From Phenylobacterium sp. Root1290 (lineage in GTDB: Bacteria > Pseudomonadota > Alphaproteobacteria > Caulobacterales > Caulobacteraceae), in assembly GCF_001425305.1 (NCBI RefSeq), contig NZ_LMEE01000001.1, positions 1,771,500 to 1,835,499 on the forward strand: 64,000 nucleotides of DNA, read 5' to 3'. The notes under the pieces are model-generated. The model ran no database searches. It was not told where the DNA came from and saw only the letters and a program-made list of their open reading frames with translations. This document shows positions 8,101 through 16,061 of this stretch, in pieces; the first letter of the stretch is position 1; the number at the start of each line of letters is the position of its first letter. A program made the position numbers and the translations under genes.

Positions 8101-8367
8101 GCCGTTGCGCGAGATCGAACGCGTTTCGATCAGGCCCGGTATGCCCGTCAGGGCCGTCTCCAGCGGATAGGTGACCCGCTGTTCGATCTCCTCCGGCGAG
8201 AGGGCGGGGGCGACGGTCGTCACCTGCACCTGGCGATTGGTGATGTCGGGCACGGCGTCGATCGGCAGCCGGAAGAGCTCGACGAGGCCGTAGGCGGCGA
8301 TAGCCAGCGCGATCAGGATGACCGCGAAGCGGTGGCGCACGGACAGCGCCACGATCTTGTTCAGCAT
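5164..8367 (-). CDS. czcA: Heavy-metal efflux RND pump, CzcA type
   Basis: 1067 residues, the usual size for the inner-membrane proton-driven pump of a tripartite metal exporter. TM1 is near residues 14-32. TM4 carries DFG (422-424), DGA (428-430) and VEN (434-436), the HME1 signature DFGX3DGAX3VEN associated with Zn/Co/Cd exporters; the copper/silver CusA pattern is absent. A short insert around residues 148-180 (PDKGVEPGQPG region) enlarges a periplasmic loop. It is the last gene of the unit, starting 12 bases after czcB with a GGGAG site. It would take Zn, Co or Cd from the periplasm or cytoplasm through CzcB to CzcC. Confidence 0.93.
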   Translation of the reverse strand: MLNKIVALSVRHRFAVILIALAIAAYGLVELFRLPIDAVPDITNRQVQVTTVAPALSPEEIEQRVTYPLETALTGIPGLIETRSISRNGFSQITAVFTDRTDVYFARNQVTERLQGARDELPPGAEPALAPITTGLGEVMMWTVKMAPDKGVEPGQPGPQPDGSYLTPEGERLTTEMAKATYLRTVQDWIITPQLKTVPGVAGIDVIGGYVKKYAVRPDPARMTAYGVGLGEVVEAVEHANTVAGAGYISRGGEAYVVRADARVRSAEDLAAAPIKNRDGLVVRVSDVATVEIGQAARLGAAQQHGEEVVIGTALMLAGENSRTVAHAVGQRLDAIKASLPPGVEATPVLDRTALVDRTISTVRTSLAEGALLVIVVLFLLLGNVRAAIITALVIPLAFLFGVIGMNRFGVSGNLMSLGALDFGLLVDGAVVVVENTLRRLTLRRQAEGRDLTAAERMAESVAAARQMIRPAAYGQAIILLVYAPLLALEGVEGKMFHPMAATVMLALAGAFVLTFTLVPALCALLIKPPEREHQSRAETIVRSRLEPLVRNAVAYPRRVAIGAGAAVLVGLAVFSLLGREFIPTLDEKDVLLQALRVPSASLEQSLEMQARLEKALLKIPEIENVFSKTGTAEIATDPMPPSISDTFIILKDRQDWPDRSLSKADVLAKIEKVADGQIGNAYEFTQPIQMRFNELISGVRSDVAVKVYGDDFNEMEATAEKIATVLRGVPGAADVKVEQVSGLPMMTAQVDRSAAALHGVHAADAADAVQIALAGRTAGRVYEGDRRFDVVVRLPEEARNDLSVVTQTPLAVNDGAVMVPLGSVIQFQEGEGPNQISRENGKRRIVVQANVRGRDLGGFVSDARTAVADEVKLPAGAWIDWGGQFENLQRAEARLAIVVPIVFATIAVLLYFALGSAAQAGLVFACVPLALIGGALALLLRGMPFSVSAAVGFIAVSGVATLNGLVLIQAIRERIEAGADPQLAAVEGSMARLRAVLTTALVAVLGFMPMALAGGAGAEVQKPLATVVIGGLITATLLTLVVLPAFASRVIGKAARRPESLEPAAV

Positions 8368-8379
8368 GTCGGTCGCTCC

Positions 8380-9540
8380 CTAGTGTCCGTGCTCGGCTTC
8401 GCCCTTGGCGAGCTCGGCCTTGAGGACGAAGGCGCCGCGGCCGGCGACGCGCTCCTCGCCCTTCAGGCCGGCGACGATCTGGGTCTGGCCGCCGCCGGAG
8501 CGGCCGGTGGTGACCGAGCGGGCGCGGAAACCCTTGGCCTCGGCGACGAACACCACCTGACGGCCCTCGACGGTCTGCACCGCCTCGGACGGGACGCTGG
8601 GCAGGCCCGTGCCGTCGGCGGGAACCTGGGCGCTGACCGCCGCGCCGGGCGTCAGCGCGCCGGAGGTGGGCCGCGCCCGGACCATCGCGGCGCCGGTGGC
8701 GCCCTGTGACAGCGGCGCGATCCCGACGATCTCGGCGGCGGCTTCGCGGCCGTCCGGGCCGACAAGCTTCAAAGGCGCGCCCACCGCCAGCTTGGCGGCG
8801 GAGTCGGCGGGCACGTTGAAGACGACTTCCAGGCGGCGCGGATCGGAGACCTCGGCCACCGTCGCGCCCTGGGCGACGAAACCGCCGGGCGACACCTGCA
8901 CGCTCGTCACCAGGCCGGCGATCGGACTGCGAAGCGTGGTCTGGCCGCCGGCGCCAGGCGAACCGGAAGCCGCGGCGCGGGCCTGGGCTGCGGTCGCCTG
9001 GGCGTTTGCGCGGACCTGGGCGGCGCGGGCCGCTTCCCAGTCCTGGCGGGCCGTCACGCCGGCCCTCAGCAGTCGCTCCTCGCGCGCCAGGGCGGCCTGT
9101 GCGGCCTGGGCCTCGGCCGCAGCGGCGGAGGCTTCTGCGCGGACCAGAGCGCCGTCGGCGCTGCGGATCACGGCGACACCGCCGCCGGCGCCGATCTGGG
9201 CGCCGGGCGAGAGCAGCACCCGCTCCACAACGCCGGCCACCGGGGCGGCGATCACCGCGCGCGCGTCCGGCGCGGCCTCGACCCGGCCCGTCAGGCGGAT
9301 GTCGGAGCCGCCGCCACGGCCGACGGTGACCACAGCCACTCCAGCGGCGGCGGCCTGATCGGCGCTCAGGGGGATGAAGCCTTCCTCGGCGCGGGCGGGC
9401 TCGGCATGGTCCTCGTCGGCGTGGGCGTCTTCGCTATGCGAAGCCTCCGGCGCCGCACGGAAGGTCGCCAGGCCGTAGCCGGCGGCCAGGGCCGCGGCCA
9501 GCGCCACGCCGGTGAGCAGGTTTCTCTTGTTGATCTGCAT
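8380..9540 (-). CDS. czcB: RND efflux periplasmic adaptor, CzcB type
   Basis: 386 residues with an N-terminal membrane anchor (NLLTGVALAAALAAGYGLATF), then a His/Asp/Glu-rich stretch (SHSEDAHADEDHAEP), a common metal-binding feature of CzcB proteins. A barrel-sandwich hybrid domain (VIAAPVAGVVERVLLSPGAQI), an Ala-rich alpha hairpin and a second lipoyl half (LRSPIAGLVTSVQVSPGGFV) follow. It links the CzcA pump to the CzcC outer-membrane channel. czcC ends 2 bases before its start; translation is probably coupled. Confidence 0.92.
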   Translation of the reverse strand: MQINKRNLLTGVALAAALAAGYGLATFRAAPEASHSEDAHADEDHAEPARAEEGFIPLSADQAAAAGVAVVTVGRGGGSDIRLTGRVEAAPDARAVIAAPVAGVVERVLLSPGAQIGAGGGVAVIRSADGALVRAEASAAAAEAQAAQAALAREERLLRAGVTARQDWEAARAAQVRANAQATAAQARAAASGSPGAGGQTTLRSPIAGLVTSVQVSPGGFVAQGATVAEVSDPRRLEVVFNVPADSAAKLAVGAPLKLVGPDGREAAAEIVGIAPLSQGATGAAMVRARPTSGALTPGAAVSAQVPADGTGLPSVPSEAVQTVEGRQVVFVAEAKGFRARSVTTGRSGGGQTQIVAGLKGEERVAGRGAFVLKAELAKGEAEHGH

Positions 9541-9542
9541 GG

Positions 9543-10775
9543 TCAGGCTCCGAACGGAGTGGCGCCGGTCAGGCGTGAGGCCTCGGCATGGGCGCGGACG
9601 CGGGCGAGGCGCGCCTCGAGCGTCTGCAGACGCGCGGCGGCCAGGGTGCGGCGCGCGCTGGTGAGTTCCAGAAGCGGCAGCCGGCCGGCCTCGTAGCCGA
9701 TCCGGGCGAGGCGATAGGCTTCGGCGGCGGCGGCCTCGCCGGCCATGGCGGCGGCGGCGCGGGCCGAAGCGCCGCGGGCCTGAGAGCGGGCGGCGGCCAG
9801 GTCGGCGGCGGCGTCCAGCCGGGCCTGCGCCAGCCGCGCCTCTGCGGCCCGCAGCTCGGCGCGGGCGGCCTCGGTGTTCCCGCGATTGCGGTCGAACAGC
9901 GGGAGCGGAAGCGAGGCCCCCGCCACCACAGCGCTGGTGTCGTCAGCCGAGAAACGTCGGACGCCGGCTGACAGCGTCAGGTCGGGCCGGGCCTGGATCT
10001 GTTCGGCGCGCACCTTGGCGGCGGCGCTGTCACGGGCGGCCTCGGCGGCCAGGACAGCAGGCGAGATCGTCCCCGTGGCCTCCGGCGGCGGCGCGTCCTG
10101 GTCCAGCAGGCTCGCGGCGATTGAGTCGAAAGCGCCTTCGACCCCAGCCAGCGCCGACAGCTTGCCGAAGGCGGCGTCGCGCTCAGCGGCCGCTCCGTCC
10201 AGGTTCGCCTGCGCGCTTTGGGCCTCGGCCTGCGCCTGCAGGGCGCGGAGATTGGCCTCCTTGCCAGCCTCGACCAGCAGCCTGGTCGCGCGGGCGTCGC
10301 TGAGGGCGGCCTCCAGCAGTTCCTTGGCTTGGCCGGCGCGGGCCTCGGCCGCCTCGGCCTCGGCATAGGCGATCGCCAGGGCGGCGGCGTAGTCGGCCTG
10401 GGCCTGGACCTCCCGGGCGCGCGCCAGGGTCAGGTCGTGGCGGGCCCCGGCGACGCGGGCCTGGCGCTTGCGGCCGAGCTCGAGGGTTTGGCTGACGGAC
10501 AGCGTGGTCTCTGCGGAGTCGAACCCCTGCATCGGCCCCTTGCCCGCGAAGTTCTCGACGTCGAGCGCCAGCTCGGGATTGCGCCAGGCGCCGGCCTGGG
10601 TGAGGCGGCCCTGTGCGGCGGCGACCTCGGCCTGGCTCTCGGCGCGGCGCGGCGCCGTCGCGGATCTGGCCAGCAGGTCGCCGTAGGACGGTGCGGGTTC
10701 TGCGAGGGCGGGGCCGGCCCACGCCATGCCGCCGGCGGCCAGAACGGCCGCCAGGCGGGTGTGATTGGGAAGCAT
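9543..10775 (-). CDS. czcC: Outer-membrane efflux channel, CzcC/TolC family
   Basis: About 410 residues. The ATG at 10775 has a GGAG site 8 bases before it and opens a signal peptide ending near ALAEP. The body is Ala-rich amphipathic helix (two repeats of the outer-membrane efflux protein domain), with YEAGRLPLLELTSARR, a typical TolC-family segment near the C-terminus. It forms the outer-membrane exit duct of the Czc system. It is the first pump gene of the operon, downstream of a His/Cys-rich small protein. Confidence 0.9.
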   Translation of the reverse strand: MLPNHTRLAAVLAAGGMAWAGPALAEPAPSYGDLLARSATAPRRAESQAEVAAAQGRLTQAGAWRNPELALDVENFAGKGPMQGFDSAETTLSVSQTLELGRKRQARVAGARHDLTLARAREVQAQADYAAALAIAYAEAEAAEARAGQAKELLEAALSDARATRLLVEAGKEANLRALQAQAEAQSAQANLDGAAAERDAAFGKLSALAGVEGAFDSIAASLLDQDAPPPEATGTISPAVLAAEAARDSAAAKVRAEQIQARPDLTLSAGVRRFSADDTSAVVAGASLPLPLFDRNRGNTEAARAELRAAEARLAQARLDAAADLAAARSQARGASARAAAAMAGEAAAAEAYRLARIGYEAGRLPLLELTSARRTLAAARLQTLEARLARVRAHAEASRLTGATPFGA

Positions 10776-10829
10776 TGTGGAACTCCGATGGCGAAACATG
10801 ACGATGGCGCGCGCTTGAGGCGCGGTTCG

Positions 10830-11183
10830 TCAGGCCGCGGGAGGGCGGATCGGCGGGCTGAAGTTCAGGGTCGCGCGCGCGTCGTCGTCGGCTGGCAGCA
10901 GGCGTTGGCGGCCAGGGGCCAAGGCGCCGGTCGCGATGAGGCCCAACGCAGGCCAGGCGATGTGCCCCGCGCAATGGCTGGCGCAATGCGCGCCGGGCGC
11001 ATGATGGGCGACGTCCGGGTCGCCATCGCCGGTGTGATGGGCGACGGACGTCGCGGCCGCGTCGGCGGCCGGGACAGGTTCGGCGTGGCTCGGGGCTGCA
11101 AAAAGCAGGAACGCGGCGAGCGCCAGCAGCGCGAGCATCGCGCCCGCCCGCTGCAGTCCGTCCATGAGCCCGTGCCCGACCAT
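10830..11183 (-). CDS. Small exported His/Cys-rich protein upstream of czcCBA
   Basis: About 117 residues from the ATG at 11183; other in-frame ATGs at 11234, 11165 and 11138 are possible. A hydrophobic signal (MLALLALAAFLLFAAPSHA) is followed by a short mature part rich in His and Cys (VAHHTGDGDPDVAHHAPGAH, then HCASHCAGH). Small periplasmic proteins of this kind (CzcI- or CopL-like) often precede metal-efflux operons. I infer metal sensing or buffering; the exact family is not certain. It is 54 bases from czcC. Confidence 0.62.
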   Translation of the reverse strand: MVGHGLMDGLQRAGAMLALLALAAFLLFAAPSHAEPVPAADAAATSVAHHTGDGDPDVAHHAPGAHCASHCAGHIAWPALGLIATGALAPGRQRLLPADDDARATLNFSPPIRPPAA

Positions 11184-11200
11184 GGTGCAGCCTGTGCATC

Positions 11201-11215
11201 CTACAGCGGCTGTAG
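11201..11215. promoter_or_regulatory. Perfect palindrome upstream of the czc unit
   Basis: CTACAGC-G-GCTGTAG is a perfect 15-bp palindrome, flanked on the minus strand by TTGCTT (11221-11216). The layout resembles the dyad between -35 and -10 of MerR-family (ZntR/CadR-like) metal promoters, although I see no convincing -10 at the expected distance. It also bears on the start choice of the small gene, since an upstream ATG at 11234 would place the palindrome inside the coding region. Confidence 0.45.
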
Positions 11216-11323
11216 AAGCAAGTGCTATTTGCAACAGGGCCTATGTCGTTTCGGGGGCTTCCCAGCGGCCCCGTTCTCGTGCCCCTCTGTCCCCAAACTG
11301 CGAGTGACCCTGGGGGGAGTTGT

Positions 11324-12949
11324 ATGCGCGTTGTGAGTGTTGTGACGGCCGTCGCCATGGCCGGCCTGTTGAGTTCGGCCGCTCCGGCGGCCCTGGCCCA
11401 GAGCTATCCGGCCGCGAAGGTCGCCGGCCTGAAGTCCCAGGCGGTGGCTGGGGTCGAGAGCCGCGCCAAGCTGGCCCAGCAGATGAACGACCAGATCTTC
11501 TCCTACGGTGAGCTGGCGTTCCAGGAGGTCGAGACCTCGAAGTACATCACCGATGTGCTCGAGAAGAACGGCTTCACCATCCAGCGCGGCGTCGCGGGCC
11601 TGCCGACCGGTTGGACCGCCACCTGGACGCACGGCAAGGGCGGCCCGGTCATCGTACTCGGCAGCGACATCGACGGCATTCCGAAGGCCTCGCAGAAGCC
11701 GGGCGTGCCTTGGCACGAACCGCTGGTCGAAGGCGCGCCGGGCCACGGCGAGGGCCACAACTCCGGCCAGGCCCTGAACGTGGTCGCCGCCCTGGCGGTC
11801 AAGGACTTGATGCAGAAGGAGAACATCTCCGGGACCCTGATGCTGTGGCCAGGCGTCGCCGAGGAGCTGCTGGGCGGCAAGGCCTACATGGTCCGCGATG
11901 GGGTGTTCAAAGGCGCCGACGTCGCGATCTTCACCCACGTGGGTTCGACCCTGGCGACCGCCTGGGGCGCGCCTTCGGGCACGGGCCTGGTGTCGGTCGA
12001 GTACAGCTTCCACGGCGCTTCGGCGCACTCGGCGGGCGCGCCATGGCGGGGGCGCAGCGCGCTCGACGCGGTCGAACTGATGAACATGGGCTGGAACATG
12101 CGCCGCGAGCACCTGCGGCCCGAGCAGCGCTCGCACTATGTGATCACCGATGGCGGCGACCAGCCCAACGTCGTGCCGTCCAAGGCGACCGTCTGGTACT
12201 ACTTCCGCGAACAGAGCTTCGACGGCATCAAGAAGAGCTTCGAGATCGGCGACACCATCGCCGAGGCCGCCGCCAAGATGACCGACACGACCATGGAGCG
12301 GCGGGTGCTGGGTACCGCCGCGCCGCGCCACTTCAACCGCCCGCTGGCCGAGGCGGCCAAGGCCAACATCGACAAGGTCGGGCTGCCCGAGTGGACGCCC
12401 GGCGAGCAGACCTTCGCCAAGGCGGTGCAGAAGAACCTCGGCTCCAAGGAGAAGGGGCTGGCCACGGAGCTGGAGAAGATGGCCGCGCCGGTCGAGAAAC
12501 CCGAGAGCGGCGGGTCCGACGACATCGGCGACATCTCGTGGACGCTGCCGACCATCACCGTCGTCTACCCGTCGAACATTCCCGACCTGCCCGGGCACCA
12601 CTGGTCGAACGCCATCTCGATGGCGACGCCGATCGCGCACAAGGGCGTGGTGGCCGGCTCGAAGGTGGTGGCGATGACCATGGTGGACGTGCTCACCAAA
12701 CCCGAGCTGCGCCGCCAGGCCAAGGACTACTTCGACAACGTCCAGACCAAGGACCAGAAGTACGTCCCGATGATCGGCCCAAACGACAAGCCGCCGATCG
12801 AGATCAACACCGACGTCATGGCCAAGTTCAGGCCGCAGATGCAGAAGTTCTACTATGACGCAGAGCGCTACCCGACCTATCTGGACCAGCTCGGGGTCAA
12901 GTGGCCGCCGACCGAACTGACGCCGCCGAAGGGCTTGCGCGCCGACTGA
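11324..12949 (+). CDS. Exported M20 amidohydrolase (AbgB-like)
   Basis: 541 residues, starting at an ATG preceded by GGGGGGAG (11312-11319). A signal peptide ends near ALAQS. Metal-ligand motifs of the M20 amidohydrolase/AbgB group are present: GSDIDGIP, GHGEGHNSG and a VAEELLGGKAYM segment (catalytic Glu pair). The lid/dimer domain contains YSFHGASAHSAGAPWRGRSALDA. AbgB cleaves p-aminobenzoyl-glutamate, but relatives cleave other N-acyl amino acids. This copy is periplasmic, unlike AbgB, so its substrate may be an external amide. Confidence 0.86.
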   Translation: MRVVSVVTAVAMAGLLSSAAPAALAQSYPAAKVAGLKSQAVAGVESRAKLAQQMNDQIFSYGELAFQEVETSKYITDVLEKNGFTIQRGVAGLPTGWTATWTHGKGGPVIVLGSDIDGIPKASQKPGVPWHEPLVEGAPGHGEGHNSGQALNVVAALAVKDLMQKENISGTLMLWPGVAEELLGGKAYMVRDGVFKGADVAIFTHVGSTLATAWGAPSGTGLVSVEYSFHGASAHSAGAPWRGRSALDAVELMNMGWNMRREHLRPEQRSHYVITDGGDQPNVVPSKATVWYYFREQSFDGIKKSFEIGDTIAEAAAKMTDTTMERRVLGTAAPRHFNRPLAEAAKANIDKVGLPEWTPGEQTFAKAVQKNLGSKEKGLATELEKMAAPVEKPESGGSDDIGDISWTLPTITVVYPSNIPDLPGHHWSNAISMATPIAHKGVVAGSKVVAMTMVDVLTKPELRRQAKDYFDNVQTKDQKYVPMIGPNDKPPIEINTDVMAKFRPQMQKFYYDAERYPTYLDQLGVKWPPTELTPPKGLRAD

Positions 12950-12977
12950 CCGGTGGGATGGCCCGATACGGGCCTTG

Positions 12978-13008
12978 GCCACGGCTCATTTTCGCCATGA
13001 GCCGTGGC
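12978..13008 (+). terminator. Perfect hairpin between amidohydrolase and EF-hand gene
   Basis: GCCACGGCTCAT (12978-12989) and ATGAGCCGTGGC (12997-13008) form a perfect 12-bp stem with a 7-base loop. There is no T tract, so it may be a weak terminator, an RNA stability element or an attenuator for the gene 30 bases downstream. Confidence 0.5.
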
Positions 13009-13038
13009 GAGCCTCCGCCCCGTAAACGGAGGACCCAC

Positions 13039-13293
13039 ATGCGCCTTACCAGCCTACTCCTCGCCGCCGCCGCGCTGGCTGGCTCCGCCCAGATGGCTTC
13101 TGCCGCCGAGGGCCGCTTCATCCACCCGGCCGACACCAGCAAGGACGACCGGATCGATAAGACCGAGTGGGTGGCCTACAAGCTGCCCGCCGCCGAGTTC
13201 GCCAAGGCGGATAAGGACAAGAACGGCCTGATCGACGGCCCCGAGTTCGTCACCTGGGACACTGCCTACAAGGCCGCTCACCAGGGCCATTAG
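13039..13293 (+). CDS. Small exported EF-hand protein
   Basis: 84 residues, start set by GGAGG 8 bases before the ATG. A signal peptide ends near MASAAEG. Two complete EF-hand loops follow: residues 32-43 (DTSKDDRIDKTE) and 58-69 (DKDKNGLIDGPE), with acidic residues at positions 1, 3 or 5, and 12. It should bind calcium in the periplasm. Its role is unknown; such calmodulin-like periplasmic proteins are common in Caulobacterales and other alphaproteobacteria. Its stop overlaps the stop of the convergent transsulfuration gene. Confidence 0.85.
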   Translation: MRLTSLLLAAAALAGSAQMASAAEGRFIHPADTSKDDRIDKTEWVAYKLPAAEFAKADKDKNGLIDGPEFVTWDTAYKAAHQGH

Positions 13294-14465
13294 GCCAAGG
13301 CCTGCTCCAGGTCGGCGATCAGGTCGCCGACGTCCTCGATCCCCACCGACAGGCGGATGAGGCCGTCGGCGATGCCGATCCGGGCCCGCGTCTCCGCCGG
13401 GATCGAGGCATGGGTCATGATCGCCGGATGCTCGATCAGGCTCTCCACCCCGCCGAGGCTCTCGGCGAGGGTGAACAGGCGGGTGCGTTCCAGCATCCGC
13501 ACCGTCCCGGCCAGGTCGCGGTCCAGCACCGCCGAGATCATGCCGCCGAACCCGCCGCTCATCTGGCGCTTGGCGAGCTCGTGCTGCGGGTGGCTCTCCA
13601 GGCCCGGATAGATGACCTTGGCGACGTCGGGCCTGGCCTCCAGCCAGCGCGCGATCGCCATGCCGTTCTCGCAGTGGCGCTGCATGCGAAGGGCCAGGGT
13701 CTTCACGCCGCGCAGGGCCAGGAACGAGTCGAAGGGCGAGGAGACCGCGCCGACGGCGTTCTGCAGGAAGCCGACCTGATCGGCGAGGTCCTTGTTCCGC
13801 CCGACGACCAGGGCGCCGCCGACGATGTCGGAGTGGCCCGAGACGTACTTGGTGGTCGAGTGCATGACCGCGTCGAAGCCGAACTCCAGCGGCCGCTGCA
13901 CGTAGGGGCTGGCGAAGGTGTTGTCCGCCGCGGTCAGCAGGCCGCGCCGCTTGCCGAGCTGCGCGATCGCTTCCAGGTCGGCCAGCCGCAGCAGCGGATT
14001 AGTCGGGGTCTCGACCCAGATCAGCTTCGTATTGGGCCGGATCGCCGCCTCGATCGCCGCCACGTCGCTCATGTCGACGAAGCTGAACTCCAGTGCCGCC
14101 GTGCGCTTGCGGACCTTGTCGAACAGCCGGAACGAGCCGCCGTAGAGGTCCTCGCTGGCGATCACGTGGTCGCCGGCGTCCAGCACCTCCAGGAAGGTCG
14201 AGATCGCCGCCAGGCCCGAGGCGAAGGCGTAGCCGCGCGTCCCGCTCTCCAGGTCGGCGATCGCCCGCTCGAAGGCGAAGCGCGTCGGGTTCTGGCTCCG
14301 CGAGTACTCGAAACCCTTGTGCTCGCCCGGGCTGGCCTGGGCGTAGGTCGAGGTCGCGTAGATCGGCGGCATCACCGCCCCGGTGGTCGGATCGACCGAC
14401 TGGCCGCCGTGGATCACCCGCGTGGAGAATTCCAGGCGGTTCTTTCCGGTGGTGTCTTGGGTCAC
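13290..14465 (-). CDS. Cystathionine gamma-lyase/synthase family PLP enzyme
   Basis: 391 residues from a GTG start (14463-14465). Features of the Cys/Met-metabolism PLP family are clear: SRSQNPTR, FASGLAAIST, ETPTNPLL, DNTFASPYVQRP and the PLP lysine K206 in MHSTTKYVSGHSD. The start codon overlaps the stop of the cystathionine beta-synthase gene, so the two are translationally coupled. With CBS upstream, the most economical reading is cystathionine gamma-lyase (reverse transsulfuration, cystathionine to cysteine); cystathionine gamma-synthase (MetB) or beta-lyase cannot be excluded by eye. Confidence 0.85.
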   Translation of the reverse strand: MTQDTTGKNRLEFSTRVIHGGQSVDPTTGAVMPPIYATSTYAQASPGEHKGFEYSRSQNPTRFAFERAIADLESGTRGYAFASGLAAISTFLEVLDAGDHVIASEDLYGGSFRLFDKVRKRTAALEFSFVDMSDVAAIEAAIRPNTKLIWVETPTNPLLRLADLEAIAQLGKRRGLLTAADNTFASPYVQRPLEFGFDAVMHSTTKYVSGHSDIVGGALVVGRNKDLADQVGFLQNAVGAVSSPFDSFLALRGVKTLALRMQRHCENGMAIARWLEARPDVAKVIYPGLESHPQHELAKRQMSGGFGGMISAVLDRDLAGTVRMLERTRLFTLAESLGGVESLIEHPAIMTHASIPAETRARIGIADGLIRLSVGIEDVGDLIADLEQALA

Positions 14466-15856
14466 GCAGCTCGCCGCAGATAGTTGATGAGGTCGATGCG
14501 GGTGATCAGCCCGACGAATTCGCGGCCGTCGAGGACGATGGCCACCTGATGCTTCTCGAAGACCGGGAGCAGGGCGTCGAGCGGCGCGTCCGCCTGCAGC
14601 GTGTCCAACTTGGCGGTCATCGCTGTCGCCACAGGCTGCGAGAAGCGCCTGTCGGGCTTGGAGTCCTCGATGGCCTCCAGCAGATCGCTTTCGTCGATCA
14701 GGCCGATCAGCCGCCCGTCGTCGATCACCGGCAACTGGCTGACATCGGCCTGGCGCATTCGGTTGTAGGCGGTCAGCAGCGTGTCGTCCGGGCCGACCAC
14801 GATCGCCCCGCCATTGGTCGCCGAGCGCACGATCAGGTCGCGCAGGTCGCCATGCAGGCTGCGCTGCGTCAGGCCCTGCTCGGCCAGCCAGCTGTCGTTG
14901 TAGACCTTGGACAGGTACTTGGCGCCAGTGTCGCAGACGAGGGTGACGACCCGCTGCGGCTCGGTCTGCTCGCGGCAATAGCGCAAGGCGCCGGCCAGCA
15001 GCGTGCCGGACGAAGAGCCGCCCAGGACCCCGGCCTTTGAAAGCAGCAACCGCGCCGCAGCGATGCTCTCGGCGTCGGGGATCGTGTAGGCGCGGGCGAC
15101 CAGCGACAGGTCGCAGTTGTCGGGCACGAAGTCCTCGCCGATGCCCTCGACCACCCACGAGCCGGGCTCGATGGTCTCGCCGGTGTTGACCAGCGGCGCC
15201 AGGATCGACCCCTCCGGATCGGCCAGCACCATCTTCGTCTTCGGCGAGGCTTTGGCGAAGAAGCGGCCAAGGCCGGTCAGGGTGCCGCCGGAGCCCACCC
15301 CCACGACCATGGCGTCCACGTCGCCGCCCATCTGCTCGAAGATCTCCGGGCCGGTCGAGGTCTCGTGGGCGCGTGGATTGGCCGGGTTGGCGAACTGGTT
15401 GATGTAGATCGCGCCGGGGATGTCGGCGGCCAGGCGCTGGGCCATGTCCTGATAGTATTCGGGATGGCCCTTGCCGACGTCCGAGCGGGTGATGCGTACA
15501 TCGACGCCCATGGCCCGCAGGTGCTGGATCTTCTCGCGGCTCATCTTGTCGGGGACGATCAGCAGGATCCTGTAGCCCTTCAGGACCCCGACCTGCGCCA
15601 GGCCCAGGCCCGTGTTCCCAGCGGTGGCTTCGACAATGGTCCCGCCGGGCTTGAGCGATCCGTCGGCCTCGGCCGCCTCGATCATCGAGCGGGCGATGCG
15701 GTCCTTGATCGAGCCGCCGGGGTTGGCGCTCTCCAGCTTCACGAACAAGCGGCAGGGACCGGTGTCGAAGCCGATCAACTCAAGCATGGGGGTCGCGCCG
15801 ATGAGTTCGAGAGCCGACTTGGCGGGCGGCGCGAGCTTGGGCTTGTCTGCGGTCAT
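14462..15856 (-). CDS. Cystathionine beta-synthase with C-terminal CBS pair
   Basis: 464 residues. The N-terminal fold-type II PLP domain shows SANPGGSIKDRIA with PLP lysine K51, the phosphate-binding GSGGTLTG loop and EATAGNTG. The C-terminus (about residues 330-464) is a tandem CBS-domain pair, as in human and yeast CBS, where it regulates activity. No heme-binding N-terminal extension is present. It makes cystathionine from homocysteine and serine and is the first gene of a two-gene operon. A bare cysteine synthase lacks the CBS pair, which supports this call. Confidence 0.88.
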   Translation of the reverse strand: MTADKPKLAPPAKSALELIGATPMLELIGFDTGPCRLFVKLESANPGGSIKDRIARSMIEAAEADGSLKPGGTIVEATAGNTGLGLAQVGVLKGYRILLIVPDKMSREKIQHLRAMGVDVRITRSDVGKGHPEYYQDMAQRLAADIPGAIYINQFANPANPRAHETSTGPEIFEQMGGDVDAMVVGVGSGGTLTGLGRFFAKASPKTKMVLADPEGSILAPLVNTGETIEPGSWVVEGIGEDFVPDNCDLSLVARAYTIPDAESIAAARLLLSKAGVLGGSSSGTLLAGALRYCREQTEPQRVVTLVCDTGAKYLSKVYNDSWLAEQGLTQRSLHGDLRDLIVRSATNGGAIVVGPDDTLLTAYNRMRQADVSQLPVIDDGRLIGLIDESDLLEAIEDSKPDRRFSQPVATAMTAKLDTLQADAPLDALLPVFEKHQVAIVLDGREFVGLITRIDLINYLRRAA

Positions 15857-16061
15857 GGACGGTTCCTGGAGGCCTTTCAGCAGAAACGCCTGGCGGTCGG
15901 TTTCCGCGCCACACCCAGGAGCATATGGGCGATTTTCCTCCTGCGCCTAGATGTCGGCGACGCGCTTCTTCGCGCCCGCCCGCCGCTTCGGCGAAAACAA
16001 ACCCCCGGAAGCGGCCGCGGCTCGGCTTCGCAGCGGCCGCGACGGCGGCTACATGCGGTCC

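Noticed and set aside
6307..8709. Long + strand open frame antisense to czcA
   Set aside because: It lacks recognisable motifs and mirrors czcA codon structure; czcA has the full RND signature.
11222..11324. Earlier start for the M20 amidohydrolase at 11222
   Set aside because: The ATG at 11324 has a perfect ribosome site and starts a signal peptide; the upstream extension is not signal-like.
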